Shown: positions 1 to 11,207 of the stretch, piece after piece | How positions within the stretch are numbered: position 1 is the first letter of the stretch | Layout of the letters: each line of letters starts with the position of its first letter | Origin: Acanthornis magna | Taxonomy: Eukaryota; Chordata; Aves; Passeriformes; Acanthizidae | DNA: 64,000 nucleotides | Assembly: GCA_036785705.1 (NCBI GenBank) | Contig: JAWUZG010000333.1 | Location: 248,001 to 312,000 of the forward strand | Direction: 5' to 3' | Made by a program: the position numbers and the translations under genes | The notes under the pieces: model-generated | Databases searched by the model: none | Seen by the model: only the letters and a program-made list of their open reading frames with translations | Told to the model about the DNA's origin: nothing

Positions 1-3000
1 CCTTACTGTTTGTCCTTCTCACTTCTTGGCCTTGGCAAGAAATTCATATGAGATGTGAGCAATATTGTTCTGTCCATTTAGCAAATAACCCAAGATAAGT
101 TGGGAAAGTATCTTGGGAAAGGCATCTTCTAGTCTGTTAAATTGTCTGTGTAATGAGCTTTCCTGGAGTACTAATGGTTTGGATTCAGTCATGCTCCAGA
201 AATGCTTAGATGTGAAAAGTCTGTAATTTGTAAATGATGTGTTATTTTATATGTGTGTGTGATATAGTCCCACATATGACTCACGTCTAAGAGCATATGT
301 TCACAAACTGCCAGAGAGAAAGCATTTCCTTTCCAGGCCAGTGGCTGATCTTCAGATCTGCCGATTCCTATATATTCTGTTTCTTCTTGTGCTTTGCTTA
401 AATGTTCGAGTGCATTTGGGTCTCTGAAAGGTTATTTGTGTCTATAGAAATGTGTGCGTATGTGTGTGTGTATACATATATGTATCTAATATGTATAGGG
501 CTATAAATGTACACGTACCTGCTAGTTCCAATATGCAGCCTTCATGGATTGAACCATTGCTAGTAAAATCTGTCGTCTAGAACACGAGATGCATGAGGAA
601 AACAAAAAATCCCAAGGAACTCCATTTATAACTAAAAAGTAAATTTATCCATTTACTGATTCATTGATTTACATATTTTTGCCGAACACCAAATTTGTGA
701 ATTTTAAACAGCTTTTAATTATTTTCATCATTAGACTTTTTGTGAATGTTAACCTGTTGCATTAAGTAAAGAGAGCAATGTGTTGGAAAGAGTAAATGAC
801 GGAGAAATGCATGAATAGTTTTACAGATTAGTCACCAGAGCTCCAGTAAGGCAGAAGGAGAAAGCACAGCTCTACTTCAGAACATTGTTGCTTTCCAGGT
901 GCTTTGATCAGTTTGTCAGTTCCAATGGCAGCTTCAATAGTTTGGCTGTGTGCAAGATTTTGTAAGAGCAGCATGTAGTGAATATGTATATGGTGTATTA
1001 ATTTAAATATTGCCACCTAATTTTCTCATTTCTATGTCCAGAAATGTATGTTGTGGACAGCAGAGATTACAGTGGAACAGTAATGATTAGTTACTGGTTC
1101 ATGTTTGTTAAGACTGTAGATTCTTAAATTTTTTTCTTTAATACATTGTGCATGTTAACTATTTGAGATGTTGCACAAGGTGGAGTGTAAAGGCCAAGCA
1201 AACTTTTATGTTTTATGTATGAGTTGTTCTGTCATTAACCAGAAATGATGTTTGACTGAGCAACTTGCACATGCCCTTTGTAGCTAGAATAGGCATCCAC
1301 ACAGGGATTATAACCAAATAAAAGGCTTACCTTGGTATCCAATTTGCTTGCATTCACTTAGCAAAATTATTTTGGGAGTACATGGCTGTGTTTGTTTCAT
1401 TACTTATCTCTTGGAAACAAGAGTGATTCTTATCAGAAGTTGTGTTTTGTCTCAGCATCTATGCAAACTACAAAAAATGGGCTACTTTTGGAGGTCTGCA
1501 ATAGCAAAGGTGTCCCTGCAATAGTGTAACTGCTGTGTTAATTGTGTGAGCTTGGGTCACTGTTATTTGAGGTATATTGAGTGTATGTGTGCAGTAAACA
1601 ATGAATTTTTGAATTTTCAGAATATGCAAATATTTTAGCAAAGCAAGCCACATTCCAATTTGAAAGGAGATGATGACCTAACTAGAGCTGCAATGTCCCA
1701 CCACCAAGGATTACCCATGAGCTTCCTTCCACTTGTACAAACAAAATCAATAAATCAGTAAGAAATCTTCATTTGAGAACAAAGGTAAAATAATGTAAAT
1801 CCTTGGTTGTTGGATTATATAATGCCACTGACAAGCCCTAAGTCCAAATAAAACCCTTTTGTAACCTTGGGTTATGCTCTGAGCAATGTAACCTGTAATT
1901 TAGCTGTACACCTGTTTCTTTTCTTGACATACTTAATTTAGAATCCTAAAATTAAGGTTGGGTGAGCCCAGATTAGGTGAGGAAAATATTCTGGTTCATC
2001 TCTAAAATAGTCCACATCAGCATATTTCTCTCTGCCTCATGACCTTCGGGCAGAGACTTTTGCAGGTGATGCCTCTAAGGAGCAATTTCTGTTTCAGAAA
2101 GGTTACCGTGGTGCCTCCATCGCTCATGTGTCACTAACCCAGCTGGTGCCAGGGTTCTCGTGTGACTGTGGGCAAACATGAACCATCCCTGGCCTCTCCT
2201 TGTTGTTGCCTCCTCTTCAGCCCCCGGCCAGCGAAGATCTGCCACCATTTCCCATCTCTGCAGCAGGAGAGGCTGCTCCCAGGGCTGGCACTCAGTGCCA
2301 ATATCCTACGAGTCCAGGGTCACCTCCTGACCCCGTGCTGTAGGCCACCAAGTTGGTCTCACCATACAGCGGAAATGCAGTTGTCTTTCTAGGGTTTGTG
2401 CAGCTCTCCTATTACCTAGGTGTCAACATAGATAAATTTTTACTTTTCATTGTTGTTCATGGCTATGGCAAGTCATAGTTTAGTTATTAAAGAAATCAGG
2501 TGCAGGGAAAATGAACTGGTGAAAGGTACAGGATGAAAAAAATTAAAAGCCAGCTTGTAAAGATCTTGCTATAAATACTATAATGAAAGAATAAAAAGTA
2601 AGAATGCCATAGGAGAATCTCAGTAGCATAATTCTTACATACAATAATCCATGATAGCAAAATAAAATAATGCCATACAGAAAAGATATGGGAGACTCCA
2701 CAGGGAGTGGAAATAGAGACTGTGGAAGTATTTAGATGACTTTTCCGAGGAAATTGCAGGAGAAATTGTTGAGAGAGTAAACTCATTTTGTGAAATTATA
2801 ATCCAATACACCATCTGGGAATGTGCACAGTTCCAGCTGAGCAAGACGTCTTAGTGGTTTGGTGTGATAAATGCTAACTCATTGTAAAATCCCATTTTCA
2901 TGATGTTGTGAATTTATTTCTTCTGTTGAGGGGGAAAAACAGACATAAATATACACAGCTTTATGTCTGAGAGTAGTAAGGGTAGAGAATAAATGAAAAT

Positions 3001-6000
3001 ATTTTCAGTACCTTAAATTGCTGAAAAGTCTTGTCAGGCAACCTAATTAGTGTTTCAAATACATTGCATTACACAAACAACATTGATTTAAATGTTGGAC
3101 AAAAAATGCATATTTTCATCTATGTATTTTAAAAGAAGTTGATGAAATTTGCTGTGATATGGGATGTCTATAAAATGCCCTTTGCAAAATCATAATTTTC
3201 AATATATTTCTAGTACAGCATGTATCCCAGGGCCTGAATCAAGTCTTTAAAAACAAATAGATTAGGATTAAATTGGCAGTAAGTGAGAAATAAGAGTTTT
3301 GCAGATCCTGGCTTTTGGATGCCTTTCAACCTCAAGTAAGTTACCATTGCCATAGCAATTCCTTTTTCTTGTGAGTTAGCAAAATGGGGAAAAGCACTGA
3401 CTTCTTGGAAAACAAAAGCTTTAGCAGTCAAATGTGACTATGTTAGTGTGCTCTAGTTATGCAGCATGTAATTTATTTTTCATTAGTATACTGTACACAT
3501 AAAACCAAATAGTATTGTTAATTATAAAAGAAAATACTTATTGATGGTTACAGGTGCTTTGCATGTGGAGCCTCTAAAGAGTATTGTTGATCTAGATATT
3601 TACGTCTTTTTAAACTTGGTTTGTTACGTCAGCAAATAATTTTGGGTGTTCTCTGGATCTGCCCCTGCTGCCCCAGGGCTGTGAGCACCATGCTCACCTG
3701 GGAGGTCACTGTAATCATCTTCTCCATAAAAAACCATCCCAGCTGTACGCTAATTCCTTTCAGCGGATGCTTTTATTCATCAATTATATTTTCAGCAAAA
3801 CACTAAACAAAATGGATCCTCTCTCAGTTCTGCCTGCTTTTCCTGTTCCCATGCCTATTGGGCTCTGCCTCTCACCCCTTCCTTCCATGTTTGTCCCTCC
3901 CCCCCAAGCGCTCCCCAGGACTCTGAGCTCTGGTGCCCTTCCTACCTGAGAAGTGTGAGAGGGGCTGCCTGATCCTTGGCTTCTGAGCTCGCAAAGGTGC
4001 AGACTGTGCCTCTTGCCCCAGTGCTCCTTGGGGAGGAGAGGAGGGAGATGGGGCTGTTGACTGTGGCCCATCTCCTGCAGGAGATTGTGGGAAATACGGA
4101 GCAAGATGCAAAATGGGAAGCTGATTGCCATAAGGTTTGTCAGATGTATTAAGTGTGGCGCACTAGGATTGCAATGGAAAGGTTTGTAATTAGCAGCTCT
4201 GAAGTGCACTGAGTTGAGTCTGTGGGTGAACACCTTTATCTCGTGGGCCGAATTCTCAGTTGGTACCAAGTCACAGTGATTTTTCAAGGGCTGCACTGAG
4301 TATTGCTTGTGGTAGTAGCAGTACAGATGAGAATATAGAGAAGACAAATAAGGAAAAAAACCAACCTTAAAGTTTTGGAAGAATTATATTGACAGTTAGG
4401 TGTGAATGTCTGAAATATGACATGCCTCTTTTGCTTGATCTTGGTTTGCCTTCTAGTGCAACAGGTCCTACTTATCTTCCAAGTTGGTTTTGGGAGGAAA
4501 GATGTGTTGTTTTTTTTTTAAGAGCAAAAAATTAATAAGTAAGATAACAAAAATATGCCTATTCTTCTTTTTTTTCTTTGCTTCACTCTTGGGTAGTTTT
4601 GTAATGGTCAAATGAGATTAGTTATAAATTTCCCGCATCAGTACTTTTTTCATATTTCCTCCTGAACTGCTTAAGATCTTTGATTGTGGACAAAGACTAG
4701 ATTGTACTAGATAATGCAACAATTAAAAAAACAAACAAAGACAACAAAAAAAACCCCCACCCCTTGTTCCTTGCAGTCAAGCAGTTCCACCCCTGTGTCT
4801 CACTCACATCAAACAAGCTCTCAGGTTATTAATATTGTTAATAATAGTTTTTGAATTGCCTACTCATATGTGGAGATGTATAAACACCAGGAGAGCTGAA
4901 GGTGAGGAATAATAAATAACGTGCCATCAGAAAATATTTAATTACAGTGCAAAATTGAGATAGCAAGCCTTGTGTGCAGGGAGGAGTGGACCAGTAGCAG
5001 CAGCTATAATTCATGATAGGTCAAGCCATCTATGAAGGAAAAGCTTTAATTTGTAAACCTTGTCAAGCCCAGGGGGAAGCAATTACTGATGAGAAACAAG
5101 TTACTTTCATGTCAATCTCATCATGAGGGGCTTTTTTGTTTGTTTTTAAATAAGGGCGGCTGCTGCTGCTTTTTTTCCCCAGAAACCAACAGAAGTAACA
5201 TGCAATATAATGTAGATTGAAGAGGAAATTCACCTGTCAGCTTAATGAACAAATCAGTACTCATTAAACAGACTTAGGTCTCTGAATGTATTTTTTGCAA
5301 AGGTAAGGCTAGATTTAATTTCTGAGTGCATCTCTGAGCCAGTACAGCTGCGAGGTCTTACCAGACCGGTAAAAGCCTTCAGCAGCTGTGTTGCCACCAA
5401 GGCACTCCGAGGTACAACTTTGTCCCGTTCTCTTTTGCTGTGCACGTGTGTAGCAGTTTGCCCTTGGCCCATCCCAGTCTCACATTTTGGTTTCTCTGAG
5501 CATCCCAGCTGCAATGGCTGACTCTTTCAGTGTGATAAAATCCAGCATCTGTCTGTCCTTCCCTGCCTGCTCACAGAGTGAAACCTCAGTGCCTGGACAT
5601 TCCTCCCTTGGGCCCCAGAGGGACTCACTCCACGTCACAGTCCTGCCTCAGGGAAGGAGATGGAGTCTCGTGGAGTTGGCTACAGAGACAAGCAAATATG
5701 CGCTATTTTTTGGGGGGAAAAAGTACTCATAGAATTCTGTTTTGTTTGGCGTGAAAGTGTTTCTTTCATATGAGATCAAAGAACAAAAAGCACCTTTTCA
5801 AGATATTTGTGCTGCCTTGTGTCTTTGCCATAATTAATTTGTTACTAGTTTTTATCTCAGTAAAAGACTCTGAGCTTTTCTGAAACTCATGTTTATGTAT
5901 ATGTCTTTGTAAAAGAACTACATAAATAAGGTAAATTTAGGTGTTGTGGGGCTGTTCTGTGCAAAATTTTCTTTATAATTTTTAACAGCATTCTAGAAGG

Positions 6001-6309
6001 CATTAGTTCCAACTCGGTCTCCTTTACAGGAAATATCAGTTTTGATTTGAACAGCTGATACGCAAGGGTGTGGATCCAATAGGAAAAATTAACAGGGCAT
6101 TGTTACTATGAATGTGAAGAAGTAGCTAAAGCATTTAGTGTGCAACTTGCTGTTGAAAGCCACTTTGTTACCTTGTGACTTCAAGAGGCTAATGACATGT
6201 TAGTTAAAAAAAGAAGCTCCAAGGTAAATCACAAAACAGTATTTCAGAGGAACTGAATAGGAATTGTGGTAAAAATTGAAAATTACGGGCATGTGGCTCT
6301 TAATTAATG
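1..6309. other. Unique non-coding DNA, no gene recognised
   Basis: AT-rich single-copy sequence with stops in all frames at short intervals. A slightly GC-richer patch lies at about 2040-2400 and another at about 3830-4110. The second supports a 187-codon minus-strand open frame (3784-4347), but that frame has no domain, no signal peptide and a low-complexity Pro/Gly/Arg-rich half, so I do not call it a gene. A short TG/TA tract lies at about 460-484, and an A-rich then C-rich stretch at about 4723-4760. A T8 plus C4 tract ending in AG at about 5170-5182 resembles a splice acceptor but lacks a good downstream donor. Confidence 0.6.
460..484. repeat. TG/TA-rich dinucleotide tract
   Basis: A short run of TGTGTGTGTG followed by TATACATATATG. 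This is a small, impure microsatellite of no obvious function. A similar shorter TG run lies about 210 bp upstream, near 250-262. Confidence 0.7.
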
Positions 6310-6935
6310 TGAATTTAAAGGCCATATGGAGAAGAGCCAACACAGCATTTGTAAAGAGAAGTCATGCTTCAGAAATCAGTGTAATTCCCTGATGGTCTCT
6401 GCAAGTGTATGCAAGGGAAGTCTCTCATTAAAGGCTCTCAAAGATATTAAATTCCTGTGAAGTAAGAGAATTAACCATTGGTTGAAAGATAAAACAGAAA
6501 AGGTATATTTGTTAGCTCAGCTGAAGGAGAGAGGGCAGCGGTGAAGTCCAGTATGGGTGCACGCAGCACAGCATACTCATACATGATAACGGAAAGAGCT
6601 TGCATACTGTGGGGATTAATGCTGGATCCAATTCTGTGTAGAGAAATCTTAAATGGCGCACAAGAGAGGGGAACACATCAGAACCTCAAAAGGAAGAGTA
6701 GAAATTATTGGAAAAGAAATTGGAAAACAGAGCAGGGAACATCAGTACCAGATCGTGGGTTGGTGGTTCTCTCACATTTGGACCCTTCTTCCCTCTCCGT
6801 TCACAGAGGCGTGGTAGAGCTGAATGAAGTATCTAGAAGAAGGATTGAAATTATGGAACAGTTTACATTCTAGAGAATCCTCAGTTTAGGACTCTCCAAG
6901 CTGGATAAGTCGACTGTGGAGAAATATATTTTTAA
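6310..6935 (+). mobile_element. Very old CR1-like LINE remnant (ORF2, RT region)
   Basis: Several blocks, in the right order and orientation, resemble the CR1 reverse-transcriptase ORF. The block near 6330-6400 has the texture of the segment encoding the 'GF..G.S' part (GAGCCAACACAGCATTTGT, then AAGTCATGC). A block near 6470-6505 (GGTTGAAAGATAAAACAGAA) resembles the CR1 'NWLKDR' region. A block near 6610-6650 (GGGGATTAATGCTGGATCCA) resembles the segment before the catalytic FADD region. The section near 6895-6930 resembles the 3' 'LEKRRLWRNI' region. The copy is heavily mutated. A 110-codon + frame at 6541-6873 lies inside it and is probably incidental. Assignment is from recall of the family pattern, not an alignment. 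Confidence 0.45.
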
Positions 6936-8696
6936 GCTGAGTTTTGTCAGCATTTACCACCTATACATTTCCTGGATTGAAAATACAAAAATTGAACATG
7001 CCTCTTTAAACAAACAAACCAGCCCCCATCTCTAAAGAGTTTATGTATTATTTTAAAGTACATTTTCAAGAGAGTTGTGGAATTATTAAGCAATCTTGCA
7101 TCAAACTTCTGGATCTTTAGCTGCTACTCTCACAGGATATACCTCAGTTCTCTTGCTGAGGGAACTGCACAAATATAGTGCATATTTTAAGAGTATGAAA
7201 ACTGATATAAGCACAGATGGTGCTAAATTGTAGTTGCTGCATCCACGGCTTGAGCCTGCAGTAGTTTCTGGAAGTACCAAGAGTCCACCTTGCATCTTAC
7301 TGTTTTGGTGGTTTTGTGTGAATTCCTGCCCTCAGATAAAGTGCTGTTTACATTAAAGTTCACGCTTTAATCAGAGACAAGCACAGCAGAAAAATTAAGG
7401 AGCTGTTTTGGCCAGAGTTGCTTTTGATGTTGGATTGCATGGAGTACAGAGCACTGATATGAGGGAGGAGAAGTGTGGAGGGCTCCTCTAAGCAAAGCAC
7501 TTTCAACTTCCTCACCTTTATTACAGTTACGGACAAAACAAATGAAAGCTTGCTTGTTTTGTTGTTTCCTGGCTTTGCCTGGGTTCTTCTAGGAGGTTTC
7601 TGTTTGAGTACAAGTGTATTCTTCTCTGTGTTGCTGCTTCACACTTGGTTTTGTTCCATCAGGATGTTTGTTTAACAACCTGCTCCGCTGGCTGCTGTCC
7701 CGGTGAATGCTGGCATCTAGCAAATAGCAAAGCCATTTTCCCTCCAAGAATTAATATGTGTAAGGTTGTGGGGAGACAGATGGAGGAATTTAAATAATTG
7801 CATACCATTTAAATACACATGGACCATGGGTGTGGTGTGGAATGTGGAGAGCAAAGGGCAGCTGGAATAGAGGACAGTTTGAGGGCTGGCTGTAGACCAG
7901 GACATTTGCAGGCTCAGATGCACACCTGGTGAAAGTATGTCTGGACATAGTGGAAGAAAGGAGGTATATGGGCTCATCTGGGTTCTACCAGCCTTTTTGA
8001 TCCTCCTGCTACTAAAAGCTATTTCGTGATGAGGAGAGTATGCGACCTTTAATGTTCACCAATAAGTCTCAGCTTTTTTGCTTCAGTGTCCTCAGTAAAA
8101 GCCTTTTAAATCAAAATTCTGCTCCCATTTCAGCATGGCTGGAAATGAAACTTGCTAAAACCTGATGAATAGGCTCTACCAGCTTTCTTTGCTCCATGTT
8201 TGATTGTTTCCTCGCTTGCATAGCCTGTTTAATATCTCAGATATACTAATTTCTTTTCTATGTGTTGACATGCACTCTGCAGCACACCTTCTGGTATTCA
8301 GCTATTACATATATGATAAATGAACACTCCAGTGTCAGGTATACTGAAAATCAATGCTGTTAATATGCAAACAAATGGCAGACCTGTAACCTCTCCAAAG
8401 GGAAAGCATCTCAGTAGCTACAGGAATCAAAACCTTCATGATTTGGTGTTACCTTGTGAAATCTGCATTCAGAATGATAATTCAGGCTAATGGCTTCATG
8501 CTCCCGTGGGGCAGCTGAAATAGATTCTGAAATGGCATAAGAAAAGGGTATAGTAAATAAACACAATGAGCTGTCAAAGAATATTTCTACATCAAACAAG
8601 TCTCTGAACCTTTTTGTGCTTCATAATATGACCTTTTCTAGCTGCTCTGTTTTTTGCCTGAATCAGATCATGAAATGAAACACATTAGCTACAAAA

Positions 8697-8717
8697 TAAA
8701 AATAATAATAATAATAA
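8697..8717. repeat. (AAT)n microsatellite
   Basis: About six AAT/ATA units in a row within A-rich flanks. It is short, so probably of low polymorphism. Confidence 0.85.
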
Positions 8718-10404
8718 ACAACCATTTATATAGCCACTAAAAGTGTTAGAATATGGTAGAGAGAATTCTATTAATTTACAGTAGATTGGTGAGGATAAAA
8801 CACCCTTTGATTGCAGTTGCTAGGCAACCCTTTTCTGAGCAGATGTAGGTACCATTCCTGTTTGTTTAACACCAGCCGTACTGGAGTCTGGCCGCAAAAT
8901 ATGTTACAGCAGCAGCAGGGAATAGCGAAGGAGAACAATTTTAGCATTGTGATGCTGAAGGATCTTTCTCTTGCATCCTTCATGCATGAATAATACAAAT
9001 GAGATTGCACGGAGAAAGCTTGACACATTGGATAAAATAAGCTTGTATTACCGTGTTTTCACCTGTTGCTCACAAGATTATTTGTTAAAAAAAAAAAGTC
9101 ATTATTCCCATTCTGCATGTGTGGAAATGGGACACAGAAATGTTAGACTTCCCTATCAAAAGGTGCTGTAGCTGCTCATTAGGCAGCATCAGGGCTGAAA
9201 GCAGACCCCTGGTCTTCTCAGCCCCATACTCAGTGGTCTGTGTAGAGTTCAAAAGATATATTTGTCCTCAGAGTAATACACTCCAGCCAGCTATGTAGGA
9301 TGATTTTGTGGTATTTATTTTACAGGAAACATCATTCATATTCAAGGGATTGTATCAGTGCTTCGAAAGACAATAACCAGAGTGTATAAAGAAATGTGAT
9401 CTATGCTTCTGTATAAACACTGGTGTAACATATGTTTTTGTCATTTATACTTAACTCCCAGAATGTACTTACTTATGTTATTTACTTTTACAATCCAAAA
9501 TTAAGTATATTTTATTCCAGACAAAGAGTGAGAGAGCAATCTGTTTGGATGTCTATTGAAAATTCATGTTCAGGGTGTTAAAGTGTAGTGATTTCCTTCC
9601 AGAAGACCTCAGACTCAGAAGGCCAAATGTATGCAAAGAACACTTGCTCCAGAGGATCTTTGCCATTGGGAGTGGTGAAAATAACACTCTTTTGCTGCAT
9701 GTTGTGATGGCTTTTGGCATGGGCATGTGAATGAGGCAAAGATATAAAAGAGGAAAAGGGTTCATCATCCCATCCAGTTTTTATACTACAAAAAATTAAA
9801 CCGTAATTTAGAGAATATGAGGTTCAATTACTGCCGTCGGTACTGAGTACAAGGTGATATCTGTGATAGTGTTCAGTTTGTCTTTTGTTAGTTTCACAGG
9901 TTGTGAGCAGGCTTTTTGTTTTTAACCCCTGGATATAGGAGGGGGGATCTGCCTTCTTTTTGGCAGGGGAAAGAGAATTTGGAGACGGGACATTTTCCTC
10001 AGCTTAAAAGAAATAATGATCTCTTCAGAAGAAACTAATCTGGGTTTGATGATTTGGGTTTATGGTCTGTACCCTTTCATGTGTGCAGCTGTGGCTGCTT
10101 GTAGGAAAGCTGGGGTGTCCCAGGAGTGACATAGGCAGGGCATCCTTAGTTATTCTGAAAAGTGCCTATTTCCACAGCCTGGGAGGGTAAGGGGAGGACT
10201 GAGTGCTGGGGGAGAGCTGGAGGCAGAAGTCCCCAAAGAGTTTTAGCCACAGGTATTCTGGTTTTGTTTCTTTAATTAATCAGTGCATGGTAAACTTCCT
10301 TCCCAATTTGTCATCATTTGAGTAATTATATCTAATACAGCTGAGGGTTCCCGAGGTGATCGGTGTTTTCAGTACCATGCAGACAAGCTATAAGGTGAGA
10401 GTTC

Positions 10405-10424
10405 TGGGGCTGGGGACAGCCCCA
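10405..10424. repeat. 8-bp inverted repeat (short hairpin)
   Basis: TGGGGCTG is followed by a 4-nt GGGA loop and the exact reverse complement CAGCCCCA. A short GC-rich stem of this size can arise by chance in 64 kb, so no function is assigned. Confidence 0.6.
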
Positions 10425-11153
10425 CAAACAGGTCTGAGCTGCTGCATGGTGAAAGAACTTCTCAGGGAGAAATGGGACTTCTCAGGACTGAAATCCAGTA
10501 GGCAGAGAAAACACATGCCCAGAATTATAATTTGAGCTTGGTGATATTTATTATAATGCTAGCAGTTTTGTTTGTTTATTTTCTTATTTTTTGAAAAGGT
10601 AAATGCTTAAAAAAATGGCTTTGCCTGGGAATTCAGAAGTTTTGAAGTGGAAATTTTGTGTTGTGATAGGTATTTTTAAAGCTTATGCAGCTCCAGAGGA
10701 ATGGAGTTGACCTCTTAAATAAGTTTACGCAATAATACCATCTATATGTTCAGAAATTAAATGAATGTTCAAGAAGGAACGAGCTTTCAGTACAGCTGCA
10801 GCTTTGACAAAAGAAAATGTAGTTTTATAAAGGCCCACATCAGGGTGAAAGAACACTGATTATTAACCTGCCCATCGAGTCATTGTAGTGCTTTCATCAG
10901 AACTAACAGTGAAGATGTTTTATAAACATAAATACACAAATATTTATGAAACAGGACTTGCAATGTATTTCTGTTCATAACAATCTTGACCTCACTGTTC
11001 AACCCTTACCAGAGTTCTTCTAGTTTCTCTTGCATAGCATAGTATCTGTTTGTTTTTCTCCAGTTAATCAGTTAATCAGGTGGGGTTTAAGTGTTGTACT
11101 AATCACAAACAATGTTAATGAAGATGGCTTACAGTCCTTTTGCATGTTGTAAA

Positions 11154-11187
11154 TTCTTTCTTTTTCCTCCCCAGAAGACAGGTAAGA
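11154..11187 (+). other. Microexon-like or recursive-splice-like site
   Basis: A pyrimidine tract (11154-11172) leads into CCCAG ending at 11174, a near-ideal 3' splice site. Only seven bases (AAGACAG, 11175-11181) separate it from a strong 5' splice site, GTAAGA at 11182-11187. No AG occurs between about 11135 and 11173, so the acceptor has a clean AG exclusion zone. Two readings are possible: a 7-nt microexon, or a ratchet-type ACAG|GTAAGA junction. The AGs at 11174 and 11177 would compete with the second reading. A TGCATGTTG motif just upstream resembles the UGC element of neuronal microexons. This is sequence-based inference only. Confidence 0.35.
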
Positions 11188-11207
11188 AGGAGCCTCTGAG
11201 GTATGAG

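Larger units (their letters stand above)
6936..11149. other. Unique non-coding DNA
   Basis: No gene or recognisable transposon. It contains a short AAT microsatellite near 8697-8717 and a small GC-rich hairpin at 10405-10424. A stretch near 8440-8550 mixes AT-rich homeobox-like cores with unique sequence and could be a conserved element, but nothing in the sequence alone proves this. Open frames here are all under 90 codons. Confidence 0.55.

Noticed and set aside
3784..4347. 187-codon minus-strand open frame, the longest in the window
   Set aside because: No recognisable domain, Pro/Gly/Arg-biased half caused by a GC-rich patch, no splice or promoter context.
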